Assembly (NCBI GenBank): GCA_002710495.1
Contig: PAKE01000020.1
Location: 16,224-41,342, forward strand
Source of the DNA: Flavobacteriales bacterium
GTDB lineage: Bacteria; Bacteroidota; Bacteroidia; Flavobacteriales; BACL11
Direction: 5' to 3'
DNA length: 25,119 nt
A program made the translations under genes and the position numbers. Under the pieces are notes generated by a model. It saw only the letters and a list, made by a program, of their open reading frames with translations, searched no databases and had not been told where the DNA came from. Below, one piece after another: positions 24,626-25,119 of the stretch (within the stretch, counting starts at the first letter, position 1; the number at the start of each line of letters is the position of its first letter).

Positions 24626-25119
24626 ATGGCAAAAGTAAAATATTATTACGATACTAAAACACTCAATTATCAGAGAATTGAAAAAACTCCTTTAGATAGA
24701 GTAAAAAACATGATTATCTATCTAGGAGCTTCTCTTTTTAGTGGTGTCGTAATAGCTATTCTCTTGATTCAATTTCTGAATAGCCCTAATGAGAAAAGAT
24801 TAATCCAAGAAAAATCTGATTTGATTTCTCAATACGATATTTTGAAACAAAACCTAAATGAAATTGATCTTGTCCTACAAGATATGCAAGATAGAGATGA
24901 CAATATCTACAGAGTAATTTTGGAAGCAGACCCTATTCCTTCATCAATTAGGAAGGCAGGTTTTGGAGGGGTAAACAGATACAAACATCTTGAAAATATG
25001 AGTAATGCTGATTTAATTATTGAAACTAGCAAACAAATAGATGTTATATCAAAACAACTTTACATACAGTCAAAATCCTTTGATGACGTCATTGATCTTG
25101 CAAAAAAAAATAAAGAAAA
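24626..25119 (+). CDS. Membrane-anchored M23-type peptidoglycan peptidase, N-terminal part (runs off window)
   Basis: 164 complete codons are visible and the frame is open at the window end. MAKVKYYYDTKTLNYQRIEK is a short cytoplasmic tail. One membrane helix follows at about 29-51 (MIIYLGASLFSGVVIAILLIQFL), then a periplasmic coiled coil (about 54-90). The block DDNIYRVILEADPIPSSIRKAGFGGVNRY matches, from memory, the stalk of Bacteroidota M23 (LytM/NlpD-like) endopeptidases, which carry the zinc peptidase domain further downstream. That catalytic domain is outside the window, so activity cannot be confirmed. Probable role: cutting peptide cross-links in peptidoglycan during growth or division. 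Confidence 0.8.
   Translation, partial: MAKVKYYYDTKTLNYQRIEKTPLDRVKNMIIYLGASLFSGVVIAILLIQFLNSPNEKRLIQEKSDLISQYDILKQNLNEIDLVLQDMQDRDDNIYRVILEADPIPSSIRKAGFGGVNRYKHLENMSNADLIIETSKQIDVISKQLYIQSKSFDDVIDLAKKNKE

Noticed and set aside
1..25119. CRISPR, mobile element, prophage, toxin-antitoxin or defence island
   Set aside because: No direct-repeat arrays, transposase or integrase motifs, tRNA-associated junctions or compact toxin/antitoxin pairs were seen; gene content and promoters look like stable core chromosome.

Overview
The window is an AT-rich stretch of a Bacteroidota chromosome, most likely Flavobacteriales. The evidence is the recurrent TAnnTTTG (-7) promoter elements of the Bacteroidota housekeeping sigma factor, A-rich leaders instead of Shine-Dalgarno sites, TonB-dependent receptors with carboxypeptidase-regulatory domains, a DUF4290 protein, and an alaS gene divergent from an M23-peptidase-type gene. 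It reads as ordinary core chromosome. I see no mobile element, phage, CRISPR array, tRNA or rRNA.

Layout. 1-6.8 kb (minus): a large TonB-dependent receptor followed by a very large secreted protein that runs off the left edge. 6.9-9.3 kb: a small Rieske-like lipoprotein gene converging on S-adenosylhomocysteine hydrolase, with a 4'-phosphopantetheinyl transferase divergent from the latter. A 19-codon stub after the transferase looks like the dead 5' end of a prenylglyceryl-phosphate synthase gene. 9.3-13.7 kb: a ChaN-like secreted protein (minus), then pnuC and a NadR-like kinase, then a TPP riboswitch in front of a second TonB-dependent receptor (probable thiamin uptake). 13.8-20.1 kb: DUF4290, murA, a TlpA-like thioredoxin, then grpE-dnaJ tightly coupled to a two-gene ABC exporter. 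20.3-21.9 kb: two monocistronic, very acidic outer-membrane-type proteins, each with its own promoter and terminator. 21.9-24.5 kb: alaS (minus). 24.6 kb to the end: the N-terminus of a membrane-anchored M23-type peptidase.

How the genes work together. The window is mostly envelope and housekeeping: nutrient import (two TonB receptors, PnuC plus kinase), peptidoglycan synthesis and remodelling (MurA, M23), the methyl cycle (AhcY), carrier-protein activation (PPTase), and protein folding (GrpE/DnaJ, thioredoxin). I did not find a convincing wholly new system. The best second-look items are a DnaJ that has cleanly lost one of its two zinc centres, the gene stub at 9279-9338, a shared promoter-upstream element in the two outer-membrane genes, the unusual grpE leader, and the TPP-controlled receptor beside pnuC. 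No gene-free stretch exceeds about 225 bases; the longest (20116-20338) is described below.
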